In this document: positions 1 through 6,862 of the stretch, one piece after another
Position numbering within the stretch: position 1 is the first letter of the stretch
Layout of the letters: every line of letters begins with the position of its first letter
Source of the DNA: Methanobacteriota archaeon
Lineage (GTDB): Archaea; Hydrothermarchaeota; Hydrothermarchaeia; Hydrothermarchaeales; SZUA-236
Direction: 5' to 3'
DNA length: 9,684 bases
Assembly: GCA_003695745.1 (NCBI GenBank)
Contig: RFHW01000074.1
Span: 1 to 9,684, forward strand
Notes under the pieces: generated by a model
Databases searched by the model: none
What the model was told of the DNA's origin: nothing
Seen by the model: only the letters and a program-made list of their open reading frames with translations
Program-made: the position numbers and the translations under genes

Positions 1-32
1 CAATAATGCTCGCCACGCTCGCTATTTTGTCC
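1..32 (-). repeat. Detached second copy of the uL14 gene 3' end (left direct repeat of the VapBC insert)
   Basis: Bases 1-32 match 712-743 at 30 of 32 positions, with 27 bp perfect (6-32 against 717-743). On the minus strand both copies keep the uL14 reading frame, [10 protein letters not shown] followed by a codon beginning with G. The only two differences are third-position Ile changes: ATT ATT here, ATA ATC in the intact gene. This piece is separated from the rest of uL14 by the toxin-antitoxin module. It is either the original gene end displaced by an insertion, or a duplicate. The sequence to its left is outside the window. Confidence 0.85.
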
Positions 33-56
33 TGTACAATAATCTGTCGCGAACCC

Positions 57-78
57 TTATATATGTGTTCTCACATAT
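57..78 (+). promoter_or_regulatory. vapBC promoter with palindromic operator
   Basis: A TATA-like element, TTATATAT, lies at about 57-64. It overlaps a perfect inverted repeat ATATGTG-TTCT-CACATAT at 61-78. RHH antitoxins usually autorepress by binding palindromes at their own promoter, so a repressor here would block TBP/TFB access (inference). A further direct repeat, GTTATGAT, occurs at 92-99 and 101-108 in the leader. An SD, AGGAGA at 115-120, sits 8 nt before the antitoxin ATG. Confidence 0.6.
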
Positions 79-128
79 TTATGTGCAATATGTTATGATT
101 GTTATGATAATAATAGGAGATGTTGTGA

Positions 129-347
129 ATGGCGAACATAACCCTGTCTGTCCCCGATGACCTGCATCAGAAGATGAAGCGGCACTCCGAGATCAAATGG
201 AGCGAGGTGGCGCGCCGGGCCATTGAAAAAAAGATTCGCGACCTTGAGCTACTTGAGGAGCTTACCTCGAAAAGCCAGTTGACTGAAAAAGACGTGGCAG
301 AGATAAGCGAGAGGATTAATAAAGGGCTGGCTGACAAGCTCATCTGA
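129..347 (+). CDS. vapB: Ribbon-helix-helix antitoxin, VapB-like
   Basis: This 72-aa protein has the layout of archaeal RHH antitoxins. A short N-terminal beta strand ([18 protein letters not shown], residues 2-19) is followed by the helical [13 protein letters not shown] segment. A charged C-terminal tail (about 40-72) would wrap the toxin. In this family the N-terminal RHH domain dimerises and binds the operator, and the tail neutralises the PIN ribonuclease. The ATG at 129 is supported by AGGAGA at 115-120. The stop overlaps the toxin start by one base (TGATG, 345-349), so the two are translationally coupled. The gene lies on the strand opposite the ribosomal operon, between two copies of the uL14 gene end, which indicates acquisition as a unit. 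Family assignment rests on motif recognition only. Confidence 0.85.
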   Translation: MANITLSVPDDLHQKMKRHSEIKWSEVARRAIEKKIRDLELLEELTSKSQLTEKDVAEISERINKGLADKLI

Positions 348-676
348 TGAAAGTTGTGCTGGACACGAACATCCTGATCTCAGCGCTTATGCGCAACTCC
401 ACAACCCGGAGGCTGATCGTTGAGCTGGATGAATTGATACTGAGCAAATCCAGCCTAAGCGAAGAGGAATTCAACTCCGTATCAAATGATGCCATCCAAG
501 ACACTGTTGAAGAGGCAAAGAAAGTCATGCTTCCAATAGATGAGAAAGATGTGATCTTCCTTGCAACCGCCATGGCTCTAGAGGACGCCGTCATCCGGAG
601 CGACGATAAACACTTCAAACAACAGAACAAAGCGAAGGTGAAGACAACCCAAGAGATGCTAAAAGACTTTCAATAA
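347..676 (+). CDS. vapC: PIN-domain toxin, VapC-like, short and possibly defective
   Basis: The N-terminus [14 protein letters not shown] carries the first PIN aspartate (D6). The C-terminal part has IDEKDVIFLATAMAL (D65/D68) and the SDDKHF block (D86/D87). PIN toxins cleave RNA, often tRNA or rRNA, using three or four acidic residues and metal ions. At 109 aa it is shorter than usual PIN proteins of this subtype (about 130-145 aa). The region between the first helices and ILSKSSLSEEEF lacks the usual beta strand plus the 'xxEI' helix that carries the second catalytic acid. This looks like one or two in-frame internal deletions, so activity is uncertain; E39-E41 might substitute. The start is coupled to the antitoxin stop. 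The 3' end faces the uL14 gene end 30 bp away, tail to tail. Confidence 0.8.
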   Translation: MKVVLDTNILISALMRNSTTRRLIVELDELILSKSSLSEEEFNSVSNDAIQDTVEEAKKVMLPIDEKDVIFLATAMALEDAVIRSDDKHFKQQNKAKVKTTQEMLKDFQ

Positions 677-706
677 CCCCAGTCGATCTGCGACAGAAGA
701 GCAGCT

Positions 707-1105
707 CTAAACGATTATGCTCGCCACGCTCGCTATTTTGTCCCAGCGCTCCACAGCCTCCCTTGCCACCGGTCCGCGTATCTCGCTGCCCTTTGGCTCT
801 CCTTTTTCGTTTGTGAGCACGCAGGCGTTGTCCTCGAACTTGACCCTCATCCCGTCTCTCCGGCGATACTCCTTTTTCTGCCTTATGATGACGGCGTTCA
901 CCTTCTGCTTCCGAGTCTCAGGCGTGCCCTTCTTCACGCTGGCCACCACAATGTCGCCCACGCCGGCACGGGGCATCCTCCTGCGCACGCCGTGCTGCCC
1001 CAGAACTGAGATGATCTCGATCACCTTTGCTCCGCTGTTGTCAGAGCACACGACCCTGGCTCCTGCTGGGAGGGGGCGTGTGATGGTCGCTTTCACCGCC
1101 TTCAT
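707..1105 (-). CDS. rpl14: Large-subunit ribosomal protein uL14
   Basis: This is a 132-aa uL14, the usual archaeal length, a beta-barrel protein near the subunit interface of the 50S. Recognisable blocks are the N-terminal [34 protein letters not shown] in the middle, [13 protein letters not shown], and the C-terminal [20 protein letters not shown]. An in-frame TTG exists at 1114. The ATG at 1105 is preferred because GGAGGT (1119-1114) lies 8 nt upstream and family members begin MKA(I/V)KA. The uS17 stop lies just upstream at 1109-1107. The last codons are duplicated at 1-31. Next in the usual archaeal operon would be uL24; here the next gene seen is the convergent PIN toxin. Confidence 0.97.
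   Translation of the reverse strand: MKAVKATITRPLPAGARVVCSDNSGAKVIEIISVLGQHGVRRRMPRAGVGDIVVASVKKGTPETRKQKVNAVIIRQKKEYRRRDGMRVKFEDNACVLTNEKGEPKGSEIRGPVAREAVERWDKIASVASIIV
717..743 (-). repeat. Right direct-repeat copy, inside the intact uL14 gene end
   Basis: This is the partner of bases 6-32 and lies within the last codons of the full-length uL14 gene. Together the two copies bracket about 684 bp that contains only the RHH/PIN module and its control region. Confidence 0.9.
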
Positions 1106-1106
1106 C

Positions 1107-1490
1107 TCAGACAACCTCCACGACGACGAAGCTCTTTGTCTTGCTCAGGGGACGGCATTCCATGATCCTCACCTCGCTGTTCACGGTGGCGTTTATGCAC
1201 CGGGGGTTGTATGCCGGGTATCTTGACACCCGTCTCTCAGACCTTTCATACTTCTGGTCGTATTTTAGGTATCTCCTTTCTACGATGACCGTCTGATGGC
1301 TGCTCTCGCTCACCACCCTGCCCTTTATGATCTGGCCTCTTACCTTCAGATGCCCGTGGAAGGGGCAGTTCGGGTCGCTGCACTCCTTCTTCGGCGGGGC
1401 CACATCTATGCCTATGTCCTTTTTCTTCTCAGCCTTCTTGGCGCTTTTCTTTTTACTGGTCGTCCTTTTGGTCGTCTTTTTGGTGCTCAT
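1107..1490 (-). CDS. rps17: Small-subunit ribosomal protein uS17 with Lys-rich N-terminal extension
   Basis: This 127-aa protein matches archaeal uS17, a primary 16S rRNA binder with an OB fold. It carries the archaeal [10 protein letters not shown] block (residues 37-46), then [34 protein letters not shown] and the terminal [14 protein letters not shown]. Residues 2-24 form an added lysine/threonine-rich tail ([21 protein letters not shown]) before the usual DIGIDV start. It is probably disordered and RNA-binding (inference). No alternative Met lies between the tail and the core. The ATG overlaps the rnp1 stop (ATGA, 1490-1487), so translation is coupled. Confidence 0.97.
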   Translation of the reverse strand: MSTKKTTKRTTSKKKSAKKAEKKKDIGIDVAPPKKECSDPNCPFHGHLKVRGQIIKGRVVSESSHQTVIVERRYLKYDQKYERSERRVSRYPAYNPRCINATVNSEVRIMECRPLSKTKSFVVVEVV

Positions 1491-1747
1491 TTTTTTACCC
1501 TGTCCTGTGGTCTTCCCACAATCCTTCTGCCGTCAACCTCGACAACGGCCGTGTCCAGCCTGAAACGGAAGCGGCAGATCGCCTTTGCAACCTTTTTCCT
1601 TCTTTTTCCTGATTCTATGATGAGCATGTTCCGTGTTTCGTCTATCACCCGGCCTCTGCAGCCTTCCAAGGTGGGGTCTGTGGAGCTTGAAACCTCCACC
1701 TCAAGGCCTATGAGCTCGTGTCTTATGAGGTTTTTTGGGGTTATCAT
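1487..1747 (-). CDS. rnp1: RNase P protein component 1 (Rpp29/Pop4 homologue)
   Basis: This 86-aa protein begins [19 protein letters not shown] and contains GCRGRVIDETRNMLIIE and a terminal GRRIVGRPQDR. These are the signature blocks of archaeal Rpp29, an Sm-like barrel that partners Rpp21 and the RNase P RNA in tRNA 5'-end maturation. Reading frame continues upstream to 1867, but that part is a frame-shifted shadow of the aIF1 gene. The ATG at 1747 matches the family start and overlaps the aIF1 stop by one base (TGATG). The protein is at the short end for the family because it lacks an N-terminal tail. Its place between aIF1 and uS17 is a common euryarchaeal arrangement. Confidence 0.93.
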   Translation of the reverse strand: MITPKNLIRHELIGLEVEVSSSTDPTLEGCRGRVIDETRNMLIIESGKRRKKVAKAICRFRFRLDTAVVEVDGRRIVGRPQDRVKK

Positions 1748-2052
1748 CACGAGGTGACGATGGAGGCTTCCGGGAAGCCGATCTTCACAAGGGCTTCCTT
1801 GACCTTCTCCTGATGGGCGCCCTGCAGCTCTATCCGGCCGTCCTTGTATGTGCCTCCGCATGCGCACTCGGTCTTGAGCCGTTTCACAAGGTCCTTGAGG
1901 TCGATGTCCCGTGCGTCAAGCCCTTCGATGACGGTCATCATCTTCCCGAACTTGCGCCTCACAGAGTAGACCTTGATCTGCTGGACCTCACGGGCAATCT
2001 CTTCGCAGACACAGAGCTCCTTGGGGAGACCGCAAACGTCGCAGACCGCCAT
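1747..2052 (-). CDS. Translation initiation factor aIF1 (SUI1 family)
   Basis: This 101-aa protein has an N-terminal zinc-knuckle-like C4-x2-C7-x6-C14-x-C16 and a SUI1 domain: [19 protein letters not shown], then the basic and hydrophobic segment [20 protein letters not shown], and [21 protein letters not shown]. aIF1/eIF1 binds the small subunit near the P site and monitors start-codon selection. The ATG at 2052 lies one base after the uL29 stop. The downstream rnp1 start overlaps its stop, so these genes are read as one message. The family assignment is firm. The extra cysteines are seen in archaeal members; metal binding is inferred. Confidence 0.95.
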   Translation of the reverse strand: MAVCDVCGLPKELCVCEEIAREVQQIKVYSVRRKFGKMMTVIEGLDARDIDLKDLVKRLKTECACGGTYKDGRIELQGAHQEKVKEALVKIGFPEASIVTS

Positions 2053-2053
2053 T

Positions 2054-2260
2054 TTAGCCTTTAACCCCTTTCTCGGCTCTTATCGTCTTCATCCTGGCTA
2101 TCGTCCTCCTAATAGCTTTTATCCTGCCTGGATTGTCGGCAACCCCGCCAGAGGCTACAGTGGTGTTTATCTTGAGAAGCTCCTGTTTGAGCTCCCCGAT
2201 CTTCTCATCGATCTCGTCGATGTCCATGTCACGTATCTCGTCCTTTCTGAAGATTGCCAT
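2054..2260 (-). CDS. rpl29: Large-subunit ribosomal protein uL29
   Basis: This 68-aa, two-helix protein is of family-typical size. The first helix is [20 protein letters not shown] and the second is [18 protein letters not shown], joined by the archaeal loop [11 protein letters not shown]. uL29 sits near the polypeptide exit tunnel and contributes to the docking site for SRP and other factors. The ATG at 2260 starts four bases after the uS3 stop, and the stop is one base before the aIF1 start. Confidence 0.96.
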   Translation of the reverse strand: MAIFRKDEIRDMDIDEIDEKIGELKQELLKINTTVASGGVADNPGRIKAIRRTIARMKTIRAEKGVKG

Positions 2261-2264
2261 TGCA

Positions 2265-3095
2265 CTATCCCTTTGATAACTGTTTCTCTATACCCTCTAT
2301 AACTGTTTTTCTCTTCTTGTTCTTCTTCTCCTTTGCAAGGAGCCCTTTAAGGGTTTTTTCATCCATGCCTTTTATGGCCTTTAAAACCTCTTTTGCAGGT
2401 TTCTCAAGGATATCCTCCTCTCCGGCCGTTTCAACGGCCTTCGGTGTTTCTGGCTCTTTTTCAGCCGGCTCAGCAACTACCGCCTCGCCAGGCTTCTCAG
2501 AGTCAGAGACTATCTTGATGTCATCAGGCAGCACAGCACCCGGTGGAAGTATCTTCACCTTCACACCTATCCTGCCCAGCTTGGGCGCTGCCTCGGCGAA
2601 GCCCTTTAGCACAAGCCGCTCGGCAGGCTCGCCGCAGTGCTTGATATATCCGTCCACGAACTTCTCCATCCGCGAGCGCTCGCCTGTAAGCTTGCCGGAG
2701 ATCGTTATCTGGGCGCCGATGGCCCCTGCGTTCATGATGCTTCTCAGGGCTGAATAGGCGGCCCTTCTGAAGTGATAGCCCCTTTCAAGGGACGAGGCGA
2801 TGCTCTTTGCCATCACCTGCGCGTTGAGCTCAGGCACCTCAAGATTTGCAACCTCGATCTGCGGGTCCTCAAGGCCGTATTCATTCTTCAGGGTCTCTGT
2901 GAGATTCCTGATTGTAAGCCCGCTCTTACCTATGACTATGCCCGGTCTCTCGGCATAGACAATGACCCTCGTGCCCATGGGCGTCCTCTGGATGTCAATG
3001 TCGCCGATGCCGGCCCTGTCCAGCTCCTTCAACAGGTATTCCTTCACCTTCACCTTCTTGATGTTCCCAATGATAAGCTGTCTTTCCACTGCCAC
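2265..3095 (-). CDS. rps3: Small-subunit ribosomal protein uS3 with acidic/basic C-terminal tail
   Basis: This 276-aa uS3 has the KH domain with GIVIGKSG at about residues 52-59, then ISGKLTGERSRMEKF and the C-terminal uS3 domain ending near VLPDDIKIV. It lines the mRNA entry channel of the 30S. The frame is open from a GTG at 3104. I chose the GTG at 3095 because the product then starts (M)AVERQLI, matching archaeal MA(I/V)ER starts, and AGGTGA (3106-3101) lies 5 nt upstream. The uL22 stop (3103-3101) lies within that SD. Beyond the core there is a tail of about 80 residues: an acidic Glu/Pro stretch, then a basic helical block with KKNKKRKTVIEGIEKQL. Such tails vary among archaea. Confidence 0.96.
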   Translation of the reverse strand: MAVERQLIIGNIKKVKVKEYLLKELDRAGIGDIDIQRTPMGTRVIVYAERPGIVIGKSGLTIRNLTETLKNEYGLEDPQIEVANLEVPELNAQVMAKSIASSLERGYHFRRAAYSALRSIMNAGAIGAQITISGKLTGERSRMEKFVDGYIKHCGEPAERLVLKGFAEAAPKLGRIGVKVKILPPGAVLPDDIKIVSDSEKPGEAVVAEPAEKEPETPKAVETAGEEDILEKPAKEVLKAIKGMDEKTLKGLLAKEKKNKKRKTVIEGIEKQLSKG

Positions 3096-3100
3096 GTCAT

Positions 3101-3565
3101 TCACCTTTCATCGAGCCAAACCTCAACATGGGTTGTCGTTGTGTTATGGGGCGATGCCCTTCCAAAGGCCCTTGGTATGAAGCCCCTGAGCACCCTCCCC
3201 TTCTTTGCCTGGATATGCCTTATGAAAAGCCTGTCAGTGTCCAGCCCCTTGAACTCGGCGTTCGCCTCGGCGTTCTCAAGGAGCTTCAAGATGTGGGTGG
3301 CCGCCTTTTTCGGATATGCCCCTGAACAGGCGTTTTTGAGACCGCGCCTGTGGGCAAGCCCCTTATTATGATGCCTGTATGGAACAGCCCTCCTCATCTC
3401 TATCACATCTGAGAGGTATTCCTTTGCAAAGGCAAGCCTCCTGCCCCTGAGCTCCCGGCATATCTCCACAGCGTCTTTGAAGGATATCCTCATCTCCTTT
3501 CCGGTGGCCCTGACGGTCCGCTCCTCATCAACGGGCTTGTTATAGGAGTATCCAAGTTTCGGCAT
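3101..3565 (-). CDS. rpl22: Large-subunit ribosomal protein uL22
   Basis: This 154-aa protein matches archaeal/eukaryotic uL22: MPKLGYSYN start, ISFKDAVEICRELRGRRLAF, VPYRHHNKGLAHRRG, YPKKAATHILKLLENAEANA, then the tunnel-lining tip and the terminal THVEVWLDE. It lines the nascent-peptide exit tunnel. The frame is open upstream to 3667, overlapping uS19, but that part is spurious. A full SD, AGGTGAT (3579-3573), lies 7 nt before the ATG at 3565. An ATG at 3574 lies inside that SD and is therefore unlikely. Confidence 0.96.
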   Translation of the reverse strand: MPKLGYSYNKPVDEERTVRATGKEMRISFKDAVEICRELRGRRLAFAKEYLSDVIEMRRAVPYRHHNKGLAHRRGLKNACSGAYPKKAATHILKLLENAEANAEFKGLDTDRLFIRHIQAKKGRVLRGFIPRAFGRASPHNTTTTHVEVWLDER

Positions 3566-3578
3566 CTTCAACATCACC

Positions 3579-3974
3579 TTATTTGAGTGGTATGTACAGG
3601 CTTGACTTTGTGGCGCCAATGCCTGGAAGTCCGTGCTTAACCCTCTTTCGCGTAGGCGCGAACTCACCGAGATAATGTCCCAGCATCTCAGGCTTGATCT
3701 TCACAGGTATGAACTCCTTCCCATTATGCACGTGGATCGTCAGATCCAGCATCTCAGGCGTGATCACTGCATCCCTGCAGTGGGTGCGTATCTTGAGGCT
3801 CTCACCGTTCTTCGCCCTCCTTATCTTTGACATGAGCTTCTTCTGCTTCTCAGGTATGCCCCTCCTGAGAGAGCGTCTCTGCCTCGCTGGCAGAAGCATG
3901 GAAAACTCCTCCAGATCCATCTTCTTGATCTCTTCAATGGAGAAACCGCGGTATGAGAAGACCTTTTTTGCCAT
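3579..3974 (-). CDS. rps19: Small-subunit ribosomal protein uS19
   Basis: This 131-aa protein has the archaeal N-terminal extension ([19 protein letters not shown] and [13 protein letters not shown]) followed by the universal uS19 core: [50 protein letters not shown]. It sits in the head of the 30S. The ATG at 3974 is three bases after the uL2 stop (3980-3978), with a GAGGTGA SD overlapping that stop. The gene ends within the uL22 leader; its TAA (3581-3579) overlaps the uL22 SD. Confidence 0.97.
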   Translation of the reverse strand: MAKKVFSYRGFSIEEIKKMDLEEFSMLLPARQRRSLRRGIPEKQKKLMSKIRRAKNGESLKIRTHCRDAVITPEMLDLTIHVHNGKEFIPVKIKPEMLGHYLGEFAPTRKRVKHGLPGIGATKSSLYIPLK

Positions 3975-3977
3975 CCT

Positions 3978-4697
3978 TCACCTCTTCCCAGTCCTCTTGG
4001 GAGCTATCAAGCCCACCTTCCTGCCAGGGGGCGCGTTCCTTGAAACAGAATCTGCCTTTCCGGCGCTCTGCTTTGAGCCGCCTCCATAGGGGTGGTTTAT
4101 GATGTTCATGGCAACACCCCGCACCCTCGGCCAGTGCCGGGCCTTGGCCTTGATGGAGTGGAACTTCTTCCCGGCCTTCAGCAGGGGCTTCTCCCGCTTC
4201 CCGCCGCCTGAGACTATGCCTATGGTGGCCCTGCAGCGGGAGTTGAAGGTCTTCATCGCCCCCGATGGCAGCTGGACAACGGTCTTCTCACCGTCGTGGG
4301 CTATGAGAAGGGCGTATGTGCCTGCGCTCCTCACAAACTTGCCGCCGTCACCGGGCCGTCCCTCGATGTTGAAGACTGGAAGCCCTTCAGGTATGTCTTT
4401 CAGGGCCATGATATTGCCCTGCCTCACCACCTCTGAACCGCCGCAGGTGATCTCATCGCCCACAGCGCTTCCCTCAGGCACGAGGACAAGGCCCTTCTCC
4501 CCATCCTCATACTGCACCCTTGCCAGGGGGGCGGTCCTGCCCGGGTCATGGAGAAGCTCTATAATCCTGGCCTTCACACCCTTTTCCCCGGCCTTCTCCG
4601 GCTTTCTGTATTTAACCCCGCCTCTATGTCTGTGCGAGGGGGAGCGGTATACCGAGGTTCCCCGTCCTCTTCTCTGCACGATCAGCCGTTTTCCCAT
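3978..4697 (-). CDS. rpl2: Large-subunit ribosomal protein uL2
   Basis: This 239-aa uL2 starts GKRLIVQRRGRGTSVYRSPSHRHRGGVKYR. It carries the RNA-binding and SH3-like domains and the highly conserved C-terminal region ARHWPRVRGVAMNIINHPYGGG, followed by SRNAPPGRKVGLIAPKRTG. The HP-x-GGG loop reaches the peptidyl-transferase centre area of 23S rRNA. Length is normal for archaea. The ATG at 4697 lies 12 bases after the uL23 stop, with an AAGGGT-type SD in the gap. Confidence 0.97.
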   Translation of the reverse strand: MGKRLIVQRRGRGTSVYRSPSHRHRGGVKYRKPEKAGEKGVKARIIELLHDPGRTAPLARVQYEDGEKGLVLVPEGSAVGDEITCGGSEVVRQGNIMALKDIPEGLPVFNIEGRPGDGGKFVRSAGTYALLIAHDGEKTVVQLPSGAMKTFNSRCRATIGIVSGGGKREKPLLKAGKKFHSIKAKARHWPRVRGVAMNIINHPYGGGSKQSAGKADSVSRNAPPGRKVGLIAPKRTGKR

Positions 4698-4709
4698 ATC
4701 TATCTACCC

Positions 4710-4970
4710 TTAGAATATGCCTATGCGTGTGGCAATCTCATCTGCCCTGTGCTTCGGGCTCAGTTTTACATAGGCCTTTTTAAGCCCTTTGGATGTGATG
4801 AGCGTGTTAACGCCCTCCACCTCTATCTCATAGAGGCTCTCCACAGCAGACTTTATAGCGCCCTTCGTCGAGTCCCTTGAAACCACAAAGACGAGCTTGT
4901 TCTCAGTCTCCACGAGCTTCATGCTCCTCTCCGTCACATCGGGCCTGATGATAACGCTATATGGGTCCAT
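4710..4970 (-). CDS. rpl23: Large-subunit ribosomal protein uL23
   Basis: This 86-aa uL23 contains the archaeal pattern IIRPDVTERSMKLVETENKLVF, then IKSAVESLYEIEVEGVNTLI and KKAYVKLSPKHRADEIATRIG. It binds domain III of 23S rRNA beside the tunnel exit and, with uL29, forms the SRP/chaperone landing pad. The ATG at 4970 lies three bases after the uL4 stop (4976-4974). Full length, with no irregularities seen. Confidence 0.97.
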   Translation of the reverse strand: MDPYSVIIRPDVTERSMKLVETENKLVFVVSRDSTKGAIKSAVESLYEIEVEGVNTLITSKGLKKAYVKLSPKHRADEIATRIGIF

Positions 4971-4973
4971 TCT

Positions 4974-5753
4974 TCACACCGCCTCTTTGAATCTCTTCTC
5001 AAGCTCCTTTAAAGCCGCCACAGTGTATATGGTTAGCCGCGCCGGATTCCCGCCTGGCGCAAGGTCCTCTGCGTTCAGATCACTGGCAAGCGCCACATCC
5101 ACGCCCGGCAGGTTCTCAGCCGCCCTCCTGACCCCGCCGTCCCCGGAGACAACGATGAGTGCGCTCTTCCTCCTCCTGTAAGCCCTTCCACGCCTCTTAC
5201 CCTTCCCTGCGTTGCGGCCCTTTCTGGCTCCCCGCGAGAGGTCATCCTCAAGACCAAGCTTCACAAGGACATCCCTCACCTCCCTGGTCTTCTCCAGACC
5301 TTCAAAGGCCTCTTCTACAATGAGGGGCAGCTCCATGTCATCTCCAATGGCATGTCCCCTTGCCTTCACAAGCTCCCTGTCAGCGGTCGCAGCAATAGCG
5401 GAGGCCGTTGCCAGCACCCTCTCCTTACGGTTGATCCTTTTCTTGAGGTTCCTCTCTGGAAGAGGTGGATGGGCCCTTCTACCGCCCACCACGTGAGGCG
5501 CTATGGCGCCTTTGCCGCTGGCAGGCCCGCCACCCCGCACCCTCTTGATACGTGAAAGCCCTCTGCCAGGGCCATATGATGAGGCTGAGGTCCTCTTGCC
5601 AGAGAGCCAGTCAGGGCCATAGGGCTGCAGCCGATGGGACTGGATCGCCACAACAGCCCTTCTGATGAGATCTGGCCTCACCGCCGTGTCGAACACGGAG
5701 GGAAGCTCCACGGTGGAGACCTTCTTGCCTGTTACGTCATAGACAGCGGCCAT
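4974..5753 (-). CDS. rpl4: Large-subunit ribosomal protein uL4
   Basis: This 259-aa uL4 contains RPDLIRRAVVAIQSHRLQPYG near the N-terminus, the tunnel-loop signature SSYGPGRGLSRIKRVRGGG, then GAIAPHVVGGRRAHPP and the C-terminal KGKRRGRAYRRRKSALIVV block. It lines the exit tunnel through its extended loop. The frame also opens from a TTG at 5759, overlapping the uL3 stop. I prefer the ATG at 5753 (MAAVYDV) because a GGGTG-type SD lies about 7 nt upstream and it starts two bases after the uL3 stop. Typical archaeal length. Confidence 0.96.
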   Translation of the reverse strand: MAAVYDVTGKKVSTVELPSVFDTAVRPDLIRRAVVAIQSHRLQPYGPDWLSGKRTSASSYGPGRGLSRIKRVRGGGPASGKGAIAPHVVGGRRAHPPLPERNLKKRINRKERVLATASAIAATADRELVKARGHAIGDDMELPLIVEEAFEGLEKTREVRDVLVKLGLEDDLSRGARKGRNAGKGKRRGRAYRRRKSALIVVSGDGGVRRAAENLPGVDVALASDLNAEDLAPGGNPARLTIYTVAALKELEKRFKEAV

Positions 5754-5755
5754 CT

Positions 5756-6766
5756 TCAAACACCCTGCATGGATCCCGTGTTTATGCTCACGATCTCAGG
5801 AGGAGAGACATGTGCATCCTTGGGAAGCCTTATGGCAGGCCGGAGCATGACAAACCTCTTCTGCGGCCCCGGCGTCGAGCCCTTGATAATGATATAGTCA
5901 TTCTTAATCACGCCATAGTGGAGAAACCCTCCCTTCGGGGTCACCTCCCCGCCGTCAGAGCCGATCTTCAGAACACGCTTGTTATATTCGGTCCGCTGAT
6001 GATAGCCCATCTGACCTGACTGAGGCACGGTCCACATCATGGCGGAGGGATGCCAAGGCCCGAGTGTGCCTGCTGTGCGATGCCCCTTCCTCGTCTTCGG
6101 CGGCAGGTGTTTCACACCCCATTTCTTCAGAGGGCCCTGGAATCCTTTGCCCTTGGTGATGCTCTTGGTATCCACATAATCCCCTTCTTTGAAGACCTCA
6201 GATATCCTTATCTCCTTTCCCAGAAGCTCCTTTGCAGCATTCATCTTCTCCTCAACGGTCGCGCCAGCCACCGGCATCTCCAGCACCTCAGGCTTCTTCT
6301 TCGGAAGGGATGGCACGTTCTTGGGCTGGGTGTGCACAAGAAGCCGGATGTCAGAGAGCTCTCCTGCCATCTTCTCGATCTTCTCAATCCCACCGCTCCG
6401 CTTCTTCTTAGGAAGGGGAAAGACCCTTGCAAGCTCCTTGTCAAGGTCATCTGAAAAGACCTCTGTCACCGTCTCCAGCCCGCCGTAGCCCTGTCGATAG
6501 GCCCTTATGCCAAAGACCCTGATAGGCGGAGCCTCAAGCACCGTTGCCACCGTTGCTATGGGCTGCTTGCTCGTGATGCTGTGGGCCGAGTCATCAACCA
6601 CCTCCACATGGGTTGTGCCAGCCTTGTAGCAGGGGAAGCCTCCGATCTTGACACCCTCAGCTACCTCAGCCCATGCTCGCACCCTTGCCACAGGGCGCTT
6701 CGCCCTTTTACGCGGGTGATAGGCAAGGGAGCCTCTTCTTGGATGGTGGGGTCTTCTGCCGCCCAT
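5756..6766 (-). CDS. rpl3: Large-subunit ribosomal protein uL3 (first gene of the operon)
   Basis: This 336-aa protein has the archaeal N-terminus GGRRPHHPRRGSLAYHPRKRA. The Trp-finger region follows, with TKGKGFQGPLKKWGVKHLPP, KTRKGHRTAGTLGPWHPS and SGQMGYHQRTEYNKRVLKIG. It is an early assembly protein reaching toward the peptidyl-transferase centre. Length is normal for the archaeal/eukaryotic type. It is the promoter-proximal gene. The ATG at 6766 has only a weak SD (GAGG about 12 nt upstream) behind a leader of roughly 80 nt. The TGA stop (5758-5756) is followed almost at once by uL4. Confidence 0.97.
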   Translation of the reverse strand: MGGRRPHHPRRGSLAYHPRKRAKRPVARVRAWAEVAEGVKIGGFPCYKAGTTHVEVVDDSAHSITSKQPIATVATVLEAPPIRVFGIRAYRQGYGGLETVTEVFSDDLDKELARVFPLPKKKRSGGIEKIEKMAGELSDIRLLVHTQPKNVPSLPKKKPEVLEMPVAGATVEEKMNAAKELLGKEIRISEVFKEGDYVDTKSITKGKGFQGPLKKWGVKHLPPKTRKGHRTAGTLGPWHPSAMMWTVPQSGQMGYHQRTEYNKRVLKIGSDGGEVTPKGGFLHYGVIKNDYIIIKGSTPGPQKRFVMLRPAIRLPKDAHVSPPEIVSINTGSMQGV

Positions 6767-6862
6767 ATCTTATCTGTTCCTCACTGACGTAAACATAAAA
6801 CTCTCAACAGAAAGACCAATCACAGGTTCTTTCAGTTCAGCCGGGTCTACTCTAGTAAAATA

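Noticed and set aside
1..743. CRISPR-like repeat from the two uL14 copies
   Set aside because: Only two copies, 711 bp apart, and both are coding sequence of a known gene.
717..1757. Several plus-strand frames of 80-170 codons across uL14, uS17 and rnp1
   Set aside because: They are antisense shadows of conserved ribosomal genes, without SD sites or recognisable domains.
1487..1867. 126-aa N-terminally extended version of RNase P p29
   Set aside because: The first 40 residues are a shadow of the aIF1 gene in another frame; family proteins start at [14 protein letters not shown], at 1747.
3101..3667. 188-aa version of uL22 starting inside uS19
   Set aside because: A perfect AGGTGAT SD 7 nt before the ATG at 3565 and the family N-terminus support the 154-aa form.
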